From G965216695 sp965216695 (lineage in GTDB: Bacteria; Pseudomonadota; Gammaproteobacteria; Pseudomonadales; Azotimanducaceae): a DNA stretch of 64,000 bases. The first letter of the stretch is position 1, and the number at the start of each line of letters is the position of its first letter. Shown one piece after another: positions 25,070 through 33,652 of this stretch. The translations under genes and the position numbers were made by a program. The stretch lies in the NCBI GenBank assembly GCA_965216695.1, contig OZ244212.1:3658001-3722000 (forward strand), written 5' to 3'. Under the pieces are notes generated by a model. It searched no databases and was not told the DNA's origin. It saw only the letters and a program-made list of their open reading frames with translations.

Positions 25070-26428
25070 ATGATCGAGTTGAATGAAACGCACGATCCGG
25101 CGCTCCGGAGTTGGGTGGCGTCTGCGAACGATAAGGCGTGCGACTTTCCGATTCAGAATCTGCCGTTCGCGGTGTTCCGCCATCCGACATCGGACCCATT
25201 GGACCGAATTGGCGTAGCCATTGGTGATCAGGTCGTTGATCTGTCGGCCCTCGTGCGCGGTGCGTCCGAACAGCCGGACTCGCGCAACCCGTTGGACGCC
25301 GTGGCTCCGGAGGTGGTCGATGCGTGCGCGGGCAGCACGCTGAATCGTCTGATGGCACTGGACGCCATGCATCGCAGCTCGTTACGACTCGCCTTGTCGC
25401 GGATGCTGCGCCAGGGAGCCGCCCCGGACGACGTGGTTCGCTGCCTTGTCCCGATGGCAGACATCGAATACGGGCTGCCGGCCTCTATCGGCGACTACAC
25501 GGATTTCTACACGTCCATTCATCATGCCACCAGCGTTGGCCGGCAGTTCAGGCCGGACAATCCGCTGCTGCCCAACTATCGGTGGGTACCCATCGCCTAC
25601 CATGGCCGCAGTTCCTCGATTGGCGTATCCGGTCAGAGCTTTCCTCGACCCTGGGGACAGCGTCGGCCTCCGGAGGCACAAGCGCCGTTTCTGGCGCCCG
25701 CAGAGCGCGTGGATTTCGAGCTGGAGGTCGGCATATTTATTGGCCCGGGTAACGAGGCGGGCCAACCGGTGGCGATGGATGCCGCAGAAAGCCACGTTTT
25801 CGGACTGTGTCTGTTCAACGACTGGTCTGCGCGGGACATTCAGGCGTGGGAATACCAGCCGCTTGGACCTTTCCTCGCGAAAAACTTTGCGTCCACGATT
25901 TCGCCGTGGGTGGTAACGATGGAGGCGCTCGCGCCGTTCCGTTTGGCCTGGCACCGGCCGGTGGAAGACCCGCAACCGCTGGCGTATCTGGATGGTCCGA
26001 TGAACAGGAACCACGGTGCCATAGACCTGAATCTGGAGGTGTGCCTCACCACTCGCGATATGCAACGCGCAGGTCTGGCGCCGGTGGGGCTCGCGCGCAC
26101 GAACTTTCGGCACTCGTACTGGACGGTTGCGCAGATGGTTGCGCATCACACGGTTAACGGTTGCAACCTGTCGCCGGGCGACCTGTTCGGTAGCGGCACG
26201 CAGTCAGGGCCCGAACCGAGTGAGGCGGGGTCTTTGCTGGAGTTGTCCGACGGCGGTCGTTCGCCGATCACGTTGCCGGACGGACAGGTGCGTACGTTCG
26301 TGGAGGACGGCGACACCGTGATTATGCGTGGATGGTGTGAGCGGCCGGGCGCTGTGCGCATCGGTTTCGGTGAAGTGGCGTCTACGTTGCTACCAGCGGT
26401 GCCGCATCCGGCGCTCGAATCAACTTGA
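25070..26428 (+). CDS. fahA: Fumarylacetoacetase
   Basis: A 452-residue enzyme of normal length that splits fumarylacetoacetate to fumarate and acetoacetate, the last step of tyrosine degradation. N-terminal NETHDPALRSWV and DFPIQNLPF, YTDFYTSIHHATSVG, the metal-binding ELEVGIFIGPGN and FNDWSARDIQAWEY, and LFGSGTQSGPEP are all family-specific. The start at 25070 gives the typical N-terminus MIELNETHDP; an in-frame ATG at 25055, overlapping the stop of the VOC gene, would add five residues and would couple translation. Confidence 0.95.
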   Translation: MIELNETHDPALRSWVASANDKACDFPIQNLPFAVFRHPTSDPLDRIGVAIGDQVVDLSALVRGASEQPDSRNPLDAVAPEVVDACAGSTLNRLMALDAMHRSSLRLALSRMLRQGAAPDDVVRCLVPMADIEYGLPASIGDYTDFYTSIHHATSVGRQFRPDNPLLPNYRWVPIAYHGRSSSIGVSGQSFPRPWGQRRPPEAQAPFLAPAERVDFELEVGIFIGPGNEAGQPVAMDAAESHVFGLCLFNDWSARDIQAWEYQPLGPFLAKNFASTISPWVVTMEALAPFRLAWHRPVEDPQPLAYLDGPMNRNHGAIDLNLEVCLTTRDMQRAGLAPVGLARTNFRHSYWTVAQMVAHHTVNGCNLSPGDLFGSGTQSGPEPSEAGSLLELSDGGRSPITLPDGQVRTFVEDGDTVIMRGWCERPGAVRIGFGEVASTLLPAVPHPALEST

Positions 26429-26467
26429 GGCGAGGGCCGCGGCGGGACCTCGTGCTCTAACCGGGAT

Positions 26468-27184
26468 TCAGTGGCGGCGTAGCCACAGCATAAGGCCGGT
26501 CACTGCCAGAAGTACGAGTAGTGCGTTGACGGCGTTCATCACCCAGACACCGGCTGCGCCGAAAAACCGCCCGCTGTGCAGATCCTGCAGCACACGTTCC
26601 CAGCTGAGCTGTCGCGTACCCTGTCGCGCGATGGGTTCCGGCACGGTGATTTCGATAGCATCAGGATACCAACGCACAACCGGCTCCGGTACCGGCGTCC
26701 ACGTCAGAAGATCCAAGCCCCCGGAGTAATGCTGTCCGCTGATCGTCGCAATGATCCAGTCGTTGTCATTGTTCCGCCCGAGGCGGCGTGCGGGTGCGGG
26801 CAGGTCGATTCGTTCGATCAGCTCGGCGGGTTCACCGGCGTTTGCCTTGGCAAACAGGATCAGTTGATCGCGGGTCAACGCGAACAGCGCGTCGACTCCG
26901 TCGGCGGCTGATTGCAGCGGCGTGACCGCAGCGTCGAACAATTGATTGTGGTGGTAGAGCATGCCGTCGTATTCAATGAACGGACCGGCGCGGCGCGCGG
27001 ACGTAGGAGGTTGCAGGTTGTAGCGATCGAGCAGCGCTGGTGATTGGACGTAGCGGTGACCCAGCCCGAGCGCCGCGGTGTATTGCAACCCAGTACCGGT
27101 TACAACCAGATAGACCAGCACCAGCGCTACGCACAGTCCGGCGGTGCGGTGCCAGCGGGTGCTTGCCCTCGGGCGTGTGGGCAC
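26468..27184 (-). CDS. PepSY-associated membrane protein
   Basis: A 238-residue protein with a first membrane helix (GLCVALVLVYLVVTGTGL), a periplasmic part of ~150 residues with PepSY-like beta strands, and a terminal motif of PepSY-TM proteins: WERVLQDLHSGRFFGAAGVW followed by a helix (NALLVLLAVTGLMLWLRRH) that would carry haem ligands from the LHSG His. It begins directly after the FMN-binding protein gene. Such pairs resemble membrane flavin/haem reductases. With the porin upstream and a Fur-like site, a role in iron reduction is plausible but not shown. Confidence 0.85.
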   Translation of the reverse strand: MPTRPRASTRWHRTAGLCVALVLVYLVVTGTGLQYTAALGLGHRYVQSPALLDRYNLQPPTSARRAGPFIEYDGMLYHHNQLFDAAVTPLQSAADGVDALFALTRDQLILFAKANAGEPAELIERIDLPAPARRLGRNNDNDWIIATISGQHYSGGLDLLTWTPVPEPVVRWYPDAIEITVPEPIARQGTRQLSWERVLQDLHSGRFFGAAGVWVMNAVNALLVLLAVTGLMLWLRRH

Positions 27185-27187
27185 GCG

Positions 27188-27757
27188 TTAGCGCGCTTTG
27201 GCGTAGGTGGATTCGGCCTGGCGTCTGTGCGCGTTCAGCATGAGCGCGGCGCGTGCAACCCGCTTCATTGCCTGCACCGAAAGGGTCGCGCCGGTAATAC
27301 CATCTACCGGAACGTTCAATCGGCCGTGGTCGTTCAAGCGCGCGTTTGCAAACTGCCTCGTGAAGAATGGATGCTTGATCTCCCAGCCGCGGCTCTCGCG
27401 AAACACCAGCACGTCTACCGCATGAATCTCGTCTTGGTCGACGACGACGCCGATGGTGATGGGTTTGTCTTTGCCGATCTCATCGAGGATCCACGCGGAA
27501 CGCTCGCCGCTCAGCCAGTAGCGCACGCGCAGACGCGGAGCAAAACCGGTCGCCCGGGTGATTTGTTCACGCACGGGCTTCGACAGCCACAGCACCGATG
27601 CGTCGGGCGACCCGCTTAGCGGTTCGAACGCACTCGCGAGAAACTCGTCAGTGGAGCGGAAAACCTGTTCGGAAGCCCAGGCTGCCGGCGTTGAGGCGAT
27701 AGCGGCGAATGCGCAGACGGCAGTGAGAACCAGATTGAGAATCATTCGCATTCGCAT
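27188..27757 (-). CDS. FMN-binding domain protein (covalent flavin, NqrC/RnfG-like)
   Basis: A 189-residue secreted protein with a signal sequence (ILNLVLTAVCAFAAIAS) and a FMN-binding domain. The modification motif DGITGATLS near the C-terminus is the pattern in which ApbE attaches FMN to Thr. The start at 27757 (MRMRMILNLV) is chosen for its signal peptide; the ORF extends upstream through a 13-base tandem repeat. It sits three bases before the PepSY gene in an apparent porin/FMN/PepSY unit. An apbE gene occurs at 52.5 kb. Confidence 0.85.
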   Translation of the reverse strand: MRMRMILNLVLTAVCAFAAIASTPAAWASEQVFRSTDEFLASAFEPLSGSPDASVLWLSKPVREQITRATGFAPRLRVRYWLSGERSAWILDEIGKDKPITIGVVVDQDEIHAVDVLVFRESRGWEIKHPFFTRQFANARLNDHGRLNVPVDGITGATLSVQAMKRVARAALMLNAHRRQAESTYAKAR

Positions 27758-27809
27758 GTCCTGATTCTGCCAGATCCACCGAGTTGCGCAACCCCTGAAC
27801 GGTGGGGTC

Positions 27810-27861
27810 AGAGCAAAGGGACAGATCAACGGGCCAAATCAACGGGCCAGATCAAAGGGCC
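27810..27861 (+). repeat. 13-base tandem repeat, four units, before the FMN-binding gene
   Basis: Units AGAGCAAAGGGAC (27810-27822), AGATCAACGGGCC (27823-27835), AAATCAACGGGCC (27836-27848) and AGATCAAAGGGCC (27849-27861) follow each other without gaps. The first overlaps a GGGGTCAGAG (27804-27813), the core also found in the palindromes at 59.9 kb. The tract lies between the porin and FMN-binding genes. Confidence 0.85.
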
Positions 27862-27943
27862 AGCACGGCTCTCCCACTGCTCCTCAATCAAACGCGGACA
27901 ATCGACTCTCTATGTGCCATGCCTTCGGGTTAAGGTCGGCGCG

Positions 27944-29245
27944 TCAGAACTGATAGCCTATGCCCAGATCCACTGCGTTGAAGTCGCGACCCCGCTCACC
28001 GCTCAGATCGTGACTTCGATCGCGGTAGTCGATCTTCACCACGACGTTTTCGGTCGGCCAGTAGTTCATGCCCACTTCCCACTGATCGAAGCGGTCGCGG
28101 GTGCGAGCACCGCGCAGATCTTCGAAGCGGCCGTAGAAGCCGATATCGGCCTGACCCAATCGCGTACGGTAGCTGGGTTCCACGTACCATCCGCGCTGGG
28201 TATCGGCATCCAGCGCACGGGCGAGAGGACCATCGATGTCCCACTCGGCCCACAGTGCGCGCAGCCCGAACCCGCCGCGCTGCCAGGCGAGGTGCGCCGA
28301 TAGAAGATCTGCGGCCCCCAAACCGTCGCCGCTCATCTGCGACAGGTCGGTCTGATGGTGGTAGGTCCCAGCGAGTTCGAGACCCGGAACACCGGTATAG
28401 CGCAGCCGCAGCGTGTAGGCGAGGTCCTCGGCATTGGCGTTCGACACCTTCTGGCGGCCACTGCGTAGGCGTGCGGCGCTGCCGCCGTCGGTCGGTACGT
28501 CGAGGCCGGTGTGCACGGCTGCGTCCCAGGAGAAACCGCTCCCGTAGCGGCCGCCAAAGCCAACGCCGGCTTCCCACCACGTGGTGGGAATGATGATGTT
28601 TTCGACGTCGTTGCGCTCCACACCGAAAAACGTCGGCGGCTCGTGGGTTTCGTTCAGAATACCCACTGGAATCAGAAACAGACCGCCGCGCGCGTAGTGG
28701 CGGTCGTCGAGCGCGAAGTCGATGTACGCCTGTTCGAGTTCCACTTCGCCGCCGTTAGAACCATCAGCCGTGTCTTTCACAAGACTGTGTTCCAGCTCCA
28801 GCTCGGATACGAACTGCACGCGGTCGTTGAACTGATGATTCAGAAACACCACAAAGCGGTGAAAGTCGGCTTCGTCGCGATCGTTGGCGGAGTCGTCTGC
28901 GTCGAGGCGTGAGTAGTGCAACTCACCGTAACCCCCGATCTGGGTTGCGTTGCCGCCGACGCCGGAATCGGTCTCCAGCGCTTCAACGTACTCCGCAGTG
29001 GCAACCAGGCGTTCCTCGGTCTGCGCCAGTCGTGCATCGGCGGCTTCGGCGCGCCCCTCCGCCTGGCCGAGCGCGTCGCGGGTTCTGTCGAGTTCGGAGC
29101 GCAGAGAATCGATCTGTGCCTGCTGTTGCTCGACGATCGACCACAGCGCGTCGAGGGAACGGTCGGAGGGTGTTGCGGCAGAAGCCATACTTACCGCGCC
29201 GGCGAGGCTCAGAGCGAAAGCGCAGCGGTACAGGGACAGGGCCAT
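27944..29245 (-). CDS. Outer-membrane porin with N-terminal coiled coil
   Basis: A 433-residue protein with a signal peptide (ALSLAGAVSMASA), a predicted periplasmic coiled coil (DALWSIVEQQQAQIDSLRSE and beyond, residues ~30-85), and a beta-barrel part with alternating aromatic/hydrophobic strands that ends in GIGYQF, a terminal Phe as recognised by the BAM machinery. The start at 29245 is preceded by GGAGA at a good distance; 29272 would add nine residues before the signal peptide. It heads the FMN-binding/PepSY unit and a Fur-like site lies about 60 bases upstream. It resembles anion or general porins of the OprO/OprP type with trimerising coiled coils; the solute is unknown. Confidence 0.87.
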   Translation of the reverse strand: MALSLYRCAFALSLAGAVSMASAATPSDRSLDALWSIVEQQQAQIDSLRSELDRTRDALGQAEGRAEAADARLAQTEERLVATAEYVEALETDSGVGGNATQIGGYGELHYSRLDADDSANDRDEADFHRFVVFLNHQFNDRVQFVSELELEHSLVKDTADGSNGGEVELEQAYIDFALDDRHYARGGLFLIPVGILNETHEPPTFFGVERNDVENIIIPTTWWEAGVGFGGRYGSGFSWDAAVHTGLDVPTDGGSAARLRSGRQKVSNANAEDLAYTLRLRYTGVPGLELAGTYHHQTDLSQMSGDGLGAADLLSAHLAWQRGGFGLRALWAEWDIDGPLARALDADTQRGWYVEPSYRTRLGQADIGFYGRFEDLRGARTRDRFDQWEVGMNYWPTENVVVKIDYRDRSHDLSGERGRDFNAVDLGIGYQF

Positions 29246-29304
29246 TGTTGATCTCCACTGATAACTCGACATCAGTGGGGCAGTGTAACGAGGTTGAATC
29301 TAAA

Positions 29305-29319
29305 TAAAAATAGTTCTCA
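29305..29319. promoter_or_regulatory. Weak Fur-box-like site upstream of the porin gene
   Basis: TAAAAAT-A-GTTCTCA fits the 7-1-7 Fur pattern TGATAAT-N-ATTATCA at ten of fourteen positions, in AT-rich DNA 60-75 bases before the porin start. It shares TTCTCATTT with the much better site before feoA. Confidence 0.4.
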
Positions 29320-29405
29320 TTTAGATTACGACGAGAGATTGTTGTGAAGCGCGAGGGGAATCGCAGCGGCATGGCGCTACTGCTGGCTTTCCTGCGGCCG
29401 CCGAC

Positions 29406-31496
29406 TCAGTCGACCTGCACCACCGGAATCAGGCGGGTCCGCCTGCGGCCCCAGCGGATGAGCGCGAGAAAACACAGGCCGGAGACGGCGGACACCCCGG
29501 CAATCCACATGCCCGCCTGCAGAGGGCTGGATAACAGGTTGGACGATTGATAGACGACCACGGAGGTGCCGTAGGCGGCGACGAGCGACCAGGCCACGCT
29601 GAAGGTTGCCCAGAATCCCCCGAGTTCCTTGTGGATTACGCCCACGGTGGCAACACAGGGCACGTACAGCAGGATGAACACGAGGTAGCTGAACGCACTC
29701 CACGGACTCGTGAACAGGTCGCGCATCTTGCCGATCGTGGTCAAACGTACCGACTGCGCTTCCGCTTGGCCCGCTTCGTCCGACAGGTCGCCCAGGTTGA
29801 TGCCAAGCGGGTCCGTAACCTGGCCCGCCAGGCCACTCAGGTTCTCCGGCACCGAGCTGAACGCGGCAGCGACCAGTTCACCGATGGTCTGCTCCTCGGA
29901 AACGCCGCCCGAATACAGTGCGTCCAACGTTCCGACCACCACTTCCTTTGCGAAGATGCCGGTGAATATCCCCACCGTTGCAGGCCAATTTGCCTCGGTG
30001 ATGCCGATGGGGGCGAAAAGTGGCGTAATCGCCTGCCCCACCGCCGAGAGCGCAGACTTCTCGGTGTTGTCGTTGCCGAAGGAACCGTCGGTGCCGGCCG
30101 AGTTGAGCACGTTCAGGACGACAACGACGGCGACAATCGCTTTACCGGCTCGCACCACGAAGCCGCGCAGGCGTTGCCACGTCTGAATCGCGAGGCCACG
30201 CCACGTGGGCAGATGGTACGCCGGTAGCTCCATCACGAAGCTGCTCCGGCTTTCCGGCAGCAGATGGCGCCGGACGGCGAGGGCGCTCAGCACCGCAACA
30301 GCGATCCCAAGCAAGTACAGGGCAAACACCACGTTGTGCCCATTGGTTGGAAAAAACGCGACCGCAAAGAGTGCGTACACAGTCAGCCGTGCGCCGCAGG
30401 ACATGTAGGGAGCCATCAATGTCGTAAGGATCCGGTCCGGCTGATGGTCCAGAGACCGAGTGGCCATAACGGCTGGTACGTTGCATCCGAACCCGACGAT
30501 CAGCGGCACGAACGACTTGCCCGGGAGACCGAGCGACCGGAGAAGCCGGTCCACGATGAAAGCCACCCGCGCCATGTACCCGGAATCTTCCAGAAACGAC
30601 AATGCCAGAAACAGACAACCGATCACGGGGATGAACGTGGCCACCAGCTGCATGCCGCCGCCGACCCCGTCGGCTATCAACGCGGTAAGCCAATCCGGCG
30701 CGTGTACCGCGTTCAGCAGCGCGCGCGGAATCTCGACGAACAGGGCGGCACCCATCAGGTCGAACCAGTCGATGAACGCCGAGCCTACGTTGATCGAGAA
30801 GAGAAACATCAGATACATGGCCACGAGGAACAGCGGAAACGCCAGGTATCGGTTCAGCAGGTAGTTGTCGAGCCGGTCCGCGAGCGGCGCGCGTTCCTGG
30901 CCCTGGTGCGTTGACGCTTCCACCAGCTGGTCGATGAACGCGTAGCGCGTTTCCGGCTCGGCATCGGGTGCCGGGAGTGCGGCGGCGGACGACGGGGGCT
31001 CCGTAGCGAGCCGGGAGACGATGGCGGCGCGCAGTGCCTCAACGCCGTCGTTGCGGCTTGCAACCGCCTTGATGACCGGAGCGCCGAGGGCGCGTTCGAT
31101 CGGATCGGTATCAACGGTGAGCCCACGGCGCGCGGCCACATCGGACATGTTGAGTACCACAATAATCGGCACACCCAACGTCGCTACTTCAGTCGAGAGG
31201 TACAGACCACGGGTGAGGCTGGTGACGTCAACGACGTTAATCAGCAGGTCGGGTGGTGTGTTTGCGAGATACGCGCGCGCGATCTGCTCGTCGATGGCAT
31301 CCGTATCGCTGCTCAGGCTGTAGGTGCCGGGAAGGTCATCAATAGCGAGCGTCGTGCCGTCGACAGCGAACTCGCCGGACTTGCGTTCGACGGTAACACC
31401 GGGCCAGTTGGCAACGCGTTGGCGCGTGCCGGTCAACGCGTTGAACAGTGTCGTTTTGCCGCAGTTGGGGTTGCCCACCAGGGCGACGCGGGTCAT
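29406..31496 (-). CDS. feoB: Ferrous iron transport protein B
   Basis: A 696-residue FeoB. The N-terminal G domain has the P loop GNPNCGKTT (residues 8-16), DDLPGTYSL (G3), NMSD (G4) and a C-terminal helical GDI region to about 230. The membrane part has two Gate repeats (GFGCNVPAVMATRSL, and IFAKEVVVGTLDALY with the central Cys replaced) and some ten helices. It imports Fe2+ across the inner membrane, driven or gated by GTP. It overlaps feoA by four bases. Confidence 0.96.
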   Translation of the reverse strand: MTRVALVGNPNCGKTTLFNALTGTRQRVANWPGVTVERKSGEFAVDGTTLAIDDLPGTYSLSSDTDAIDEQIARAYLANTPPDLLINVVDVTSLTRGLYLSTEVATLGVPIIVVLNMSDVAARRGLTVDTDPIERALGAPVIKAVASRNDGVEALRAAIVSRLATEPPSSAAALPAPDAEPETRYAFIDQLVEASTHQGQERAPLADRLDNYLLNRYLAFPLFLVAMYLMFLFSINVGSAFIDWFDLMGAALFVEIPRALLNAVHAPDWLTALIADGVGGGMQLVATFIPVIGCLFLALSFLEDSGYMARVAFIVDRLLRSLGLPGKSFVPLIVGFGCNVPAVMATRSLDHQPDRILTTLMAPYMSCGARLTVYALFAVAFFPTNGHNVVFALYLLGIAVAVLSALAVRRHLLPESRSSFVMELPAYHLPTWRGLAIQTWQRLRGFVVRAGKAIVAVVVVLNVLNSAGTDGSFGNDNTEKSALSAVGQAITPLFAPIGITEANWPATVGIFTGIFAKEVVVGTLDALYSGGVSEEQTIGELVAAAFSSVPENLSGLAGQVTDPLGINLGDLSDEAGQAEAQSVRLTTIGKMRDLFTSPWSAFSYLVFILLYVPCVATVGVIHKELGGFWATFSVAWSLVAAYGTSVVVYQSSNLLSSPLQAGMWIAGVSAVSGLCFLALIRWGRRRTRLIPVVQVD

Positions 31497-31741
31497 CGGG
31501 TGGTCGATGCAGCGTTATCGAGCGGTGCAAGCTCCAGACAATCCGCTTCGTGAGGCCGCAGCATCAGGGAGAACCCGCGAAACTGGACTTCCACCGGGTC
31601 ACCCAGCGGCGCGCGCCGGGTCAGACGGATCTGTGTGCCACGGATCATGCCCAGGCGCATTAGTTGCCGCGCGTACGCGTTGATTTCGCGAAAGCCCGTT
31701 ATACGGGCGGAATCGCCGATGGATAAATCGGTAAGCAACAT
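31493..31741 (-). CDS. feoA: Ferrous iron transport protein A
   Basis: An 82-residue SH3-like protein with the typical LSIGDSARITGFREIN start, LMRLGMIRGTQIRLTRRAPLGDPVEVQFRGF core and LRPHEA end. It supports FeoB at the inner membrane. Its stop overlaps the feoB start. A sigma-70 promoter with a Fur box in the spacer stands just upstream, so the pair is probably repressed by iron-loaded Fur. Confidence 0.95.
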   Translation of the reverse strand: MLLTDLSIGDSARITGFREINAYARQLMRLGMIRGTQIRLTRRAPLGDPVEVQFRGFSLMLRPHEADCLELAPLDNAASTTR

Positions 31742-31774
31742 GCGCTTAGCGCGCTCCGCCGCCTCAGTTCACCG

Positions 31775-31804
31775 ATTTTAGATGATAATAATTCTCATTT
31801 GCAA
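31775..31804 (-). promoter_or_regulatory. feoAB promoter with a Fur box in the spacer
   Basis: On the minus strand TTGCAA (31804-31799) and TAAAAT (31780-31775) are separated by 18 bases. The spacer contains, on the plus strand, TGATAAT-A-ATTCTCA (31783-31797), which matches the 7-1-7 Fur consensus TGATAAT-N-ATTATCA at 13 of 14 positions. The -10 is 34 bases from the feoA start. Confidence 0.75.
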
Positions 31805-31839
31805 TAGAGGCGGCGTGCGGCCCCGTATGCGGGTCTCGA

Positions 31840-32253
31840 TCAGTCCGCGGACGGGCGTTTTCGCACGTACAGCACCAGCTCGTGATCGACCAGTTCGAAC
31901 CCTGCATCTTCGGCAATCTGCTTCTGCAGGGCCTCGATCTCGTCGTTCACGAACTCGGTAACGCGGCCGGTGTCGACGTCCACCATGTGGTCGTGGTGGG
32001 TATCATCGGAAAGCTCATAGACGCTGTGGCCGTCGTCGAAGTTGTGACGTTCGACGAGGCCAGCCGATTCAAACTGAGTCAGTACGCGGTACACGGTGGC
32101 AAGCCCCACAGAACCTTCCGCGGTATCAATCAGCTGCTTGAACACGTCCTCAGCGCTCAAGTGGTGGGGCTCGGCGTTCTCGAGCACCTCCAACACTTTC
32201 AACCGCGGCAGGGTAACCTTCAGGCCCGCGCGCTTTAGTTCCGTTCCCGACAA
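31840..32253 (-). CDS. fur: Ferric uptake regulator Fur
   Basis: A 137-residue Fur with the start placed at TTG (LSGTELKRAGLKVTLPRLKV), which gives the family-typical N-terminus and has AGAGGCGG before it. The winged helix (SVGLATVYRVLTQFESAGL), the metal site HHDHM and the C-terminal DHELVLYV are present. The usual CxxC zinc-binding pair after HHDH is replaced by D and T (VDVDTG), so the structural Zn site is of the Cys-free type. A longer frame with an ATG at 32361 exists but adds an Arg-rich segment without Fur similarity. Confidence 0.93.
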   Translation of the reverse strand: MSGTELKRAGLKVTLPRLKVLEVLENAEPHHLSAEDVFKQLIDTAEGSVGLATVYRVLTQFESAGLVERHNFDDGHSVYELSDDTHHDHMVDVDTGRVTEFVNDEIEALQKQIAEDAGFELVDHELVLYVRKRPSAD

Positions 32254-32395
32254 TGCCGCCTCTACCCGCCGTGGGTCGTACGTTGTCCGCGACCCTAGCC
32301 GAAGCGGGCGCGATCGTCTAGCGTGTGTGGTGGCGCACGCCGCGCCGTGGTTTTGAGCCACGAATCAAGCCAGAAAAAATATAGGGGGGATGGTC

Positions 32396-33598
32396 ATGTT
32401 GAACCTGTCGATTCCGGAAAGCGTCGCGCCGTTGCGCGAGCGGGTTCTGAGTTTCATTGAAAAGGAAGTGTATCCGGTAGAGAAGGAGCTGCTGGAAGAC
32501 AAAGTGTCGTCGCGGCGCGGTGAGGTGTTGCGGGCACTGATGCAGAAAGCGAAAGATCAGGGCCTCTGGGCCCTTGGGCATCCGGAAGAGATCGGCGGAG
32601 GCGGCCTGCCGTTCATGGATTACGTGTTCATCAATGAGGTGGTCGGGCGTTCGGAGATCGCGATGGTCGCGCTTGGCACACACTCGCTGCAGGATTCGAT
32701 CATGCTGCACCGCTATGCGAGCGATGCGTGGCGAGACCGGTACCTGAAGCCGCTGGTCGACGGCGAAGTGTTTCCGAGTTTTGGCATGACGGAGCCGGAC
32801 GTCGCGAGCTCCGACCCCACACAACTCAAGACGCGGGCTGTTCTCGAAGGGGACGAGTGGGTCATTAACGGACGCAAGTGGTTCACGTCCGGCGCCGGTA
32901 ATGCAGCCTATACCACAGCCATGGTGCGCACCGAGGACGACGATACGCCGGCGCACTCGGCATTCTCGATGATCGTTGTTCCGACGGACACACCTGGCTA
33001 CAACATCATTCGCGATGTGAAAGTTATGGGTCAGGCCGACGGTCACTACGAGGTGGTCTACGACAACGTGCGCGTTCCCAAGGAAAATCTGCTCGGACCG
33101 CGAGGCCAGGGGTTCAAGATTGCGCAACATCGCTTGGGACCCGGGCGCATCTTTCATTGCATGCGCTGGCTTGGGCAGGCACAGCGCGCGTTCGACCTGA
33201 TGTGCGACCGCGCGAACAATCGCGTGGCTTTCGGTAAAACGCTGGGCGAGCACCAGCAGATTCAGAAGTTCATTTTCGATTCCGCGGCAGAGATACAGGC
33301 GAGTCGGTTGCTGACGTTGCATGCGGCGCAGAAGATCGATCAGGGCGACGAGGCGCGGGTTGAGATCGGTTTGATCAAGGTGTTCGGTGCGAGCATGCTG
33401 CACAATGTTATCGACCGGGCGATTCAGGTGCACGGCGCGCTGGGTGTTACAGAAGATACGCCGCTCGAGCGGATGTATCGTCACGCGCGCTATGCCCGCA
33501 TCTACGACGGCGCGGACGAGGTACACGTGCAGAACGTTGCGCGGCGGCTGTTGCGAACGTACCGCGACGGCGGCACATTCGACTTCGGACTTCGTTGA
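32396..33598 (+). CDS. Acyl-CoA dehydrogenase family protein
   Basis: A 400-residue flavoprotein with the three acyl-CoA dehydrogenase domains: helical N-terminal (LRERVLSFIEKEVYPVEKEL), the FAD-binding beta domain (FGMTEPDVASSDPTQLKTRA, INGRKWFTSGA, KVMGQADG) and the C-terminal helices (RVAFGKTLGEHQQIQKF, QVHGALGV). The base region reads YDGADEVH, with Asp where classical enzymes have Glu, as in the ACAD10/11-like branch. The ATG at 32396 is chosen because the G-run lies six bases before it; the ATG at 32390 directly abuts the G-run. Confidence 0.95.
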   Translation: MLNLSIPESVAPLRERVLSFIEKEVYPVEKELLEDKVSSRRGEVLRALMQKAKDQGLWALGHPEEIGGGGLPFMDYVFINEVVGRSEIAMVALGTHSLQDSIMLHRYASDAWRDRYLKPLVDGEVFPSFGMTEPDVASSDPTQLKTRAVLEGDEWVINGRKWFTSGAGNAAYTTAMVRTEDDDTPAHSAFSMIVVPTDTPGYNIIRDVKVMGQADGHYEVVYDNVRVPKENLLGPRGQGFKIAQHRLGPGRIFHCMRWLGQAQRAFDLMCDRANNRVAFGKTLGEHQQIQKFIFDSAAEIQASRLLTLHAAQKIDQGDEARVEIGLIKVFGASMLHNVIDRAIQVHGALGVTEDTPLERMYRHARYARIYDGADEVHVQNVARRLLRTYRDGGTFDFGLR

Positions 33599-33652
33599 GC
33601 GCGGCAGCGACTCGGCACATCACCAACCCCAGAGCTGTGGAGCACCTACGAC

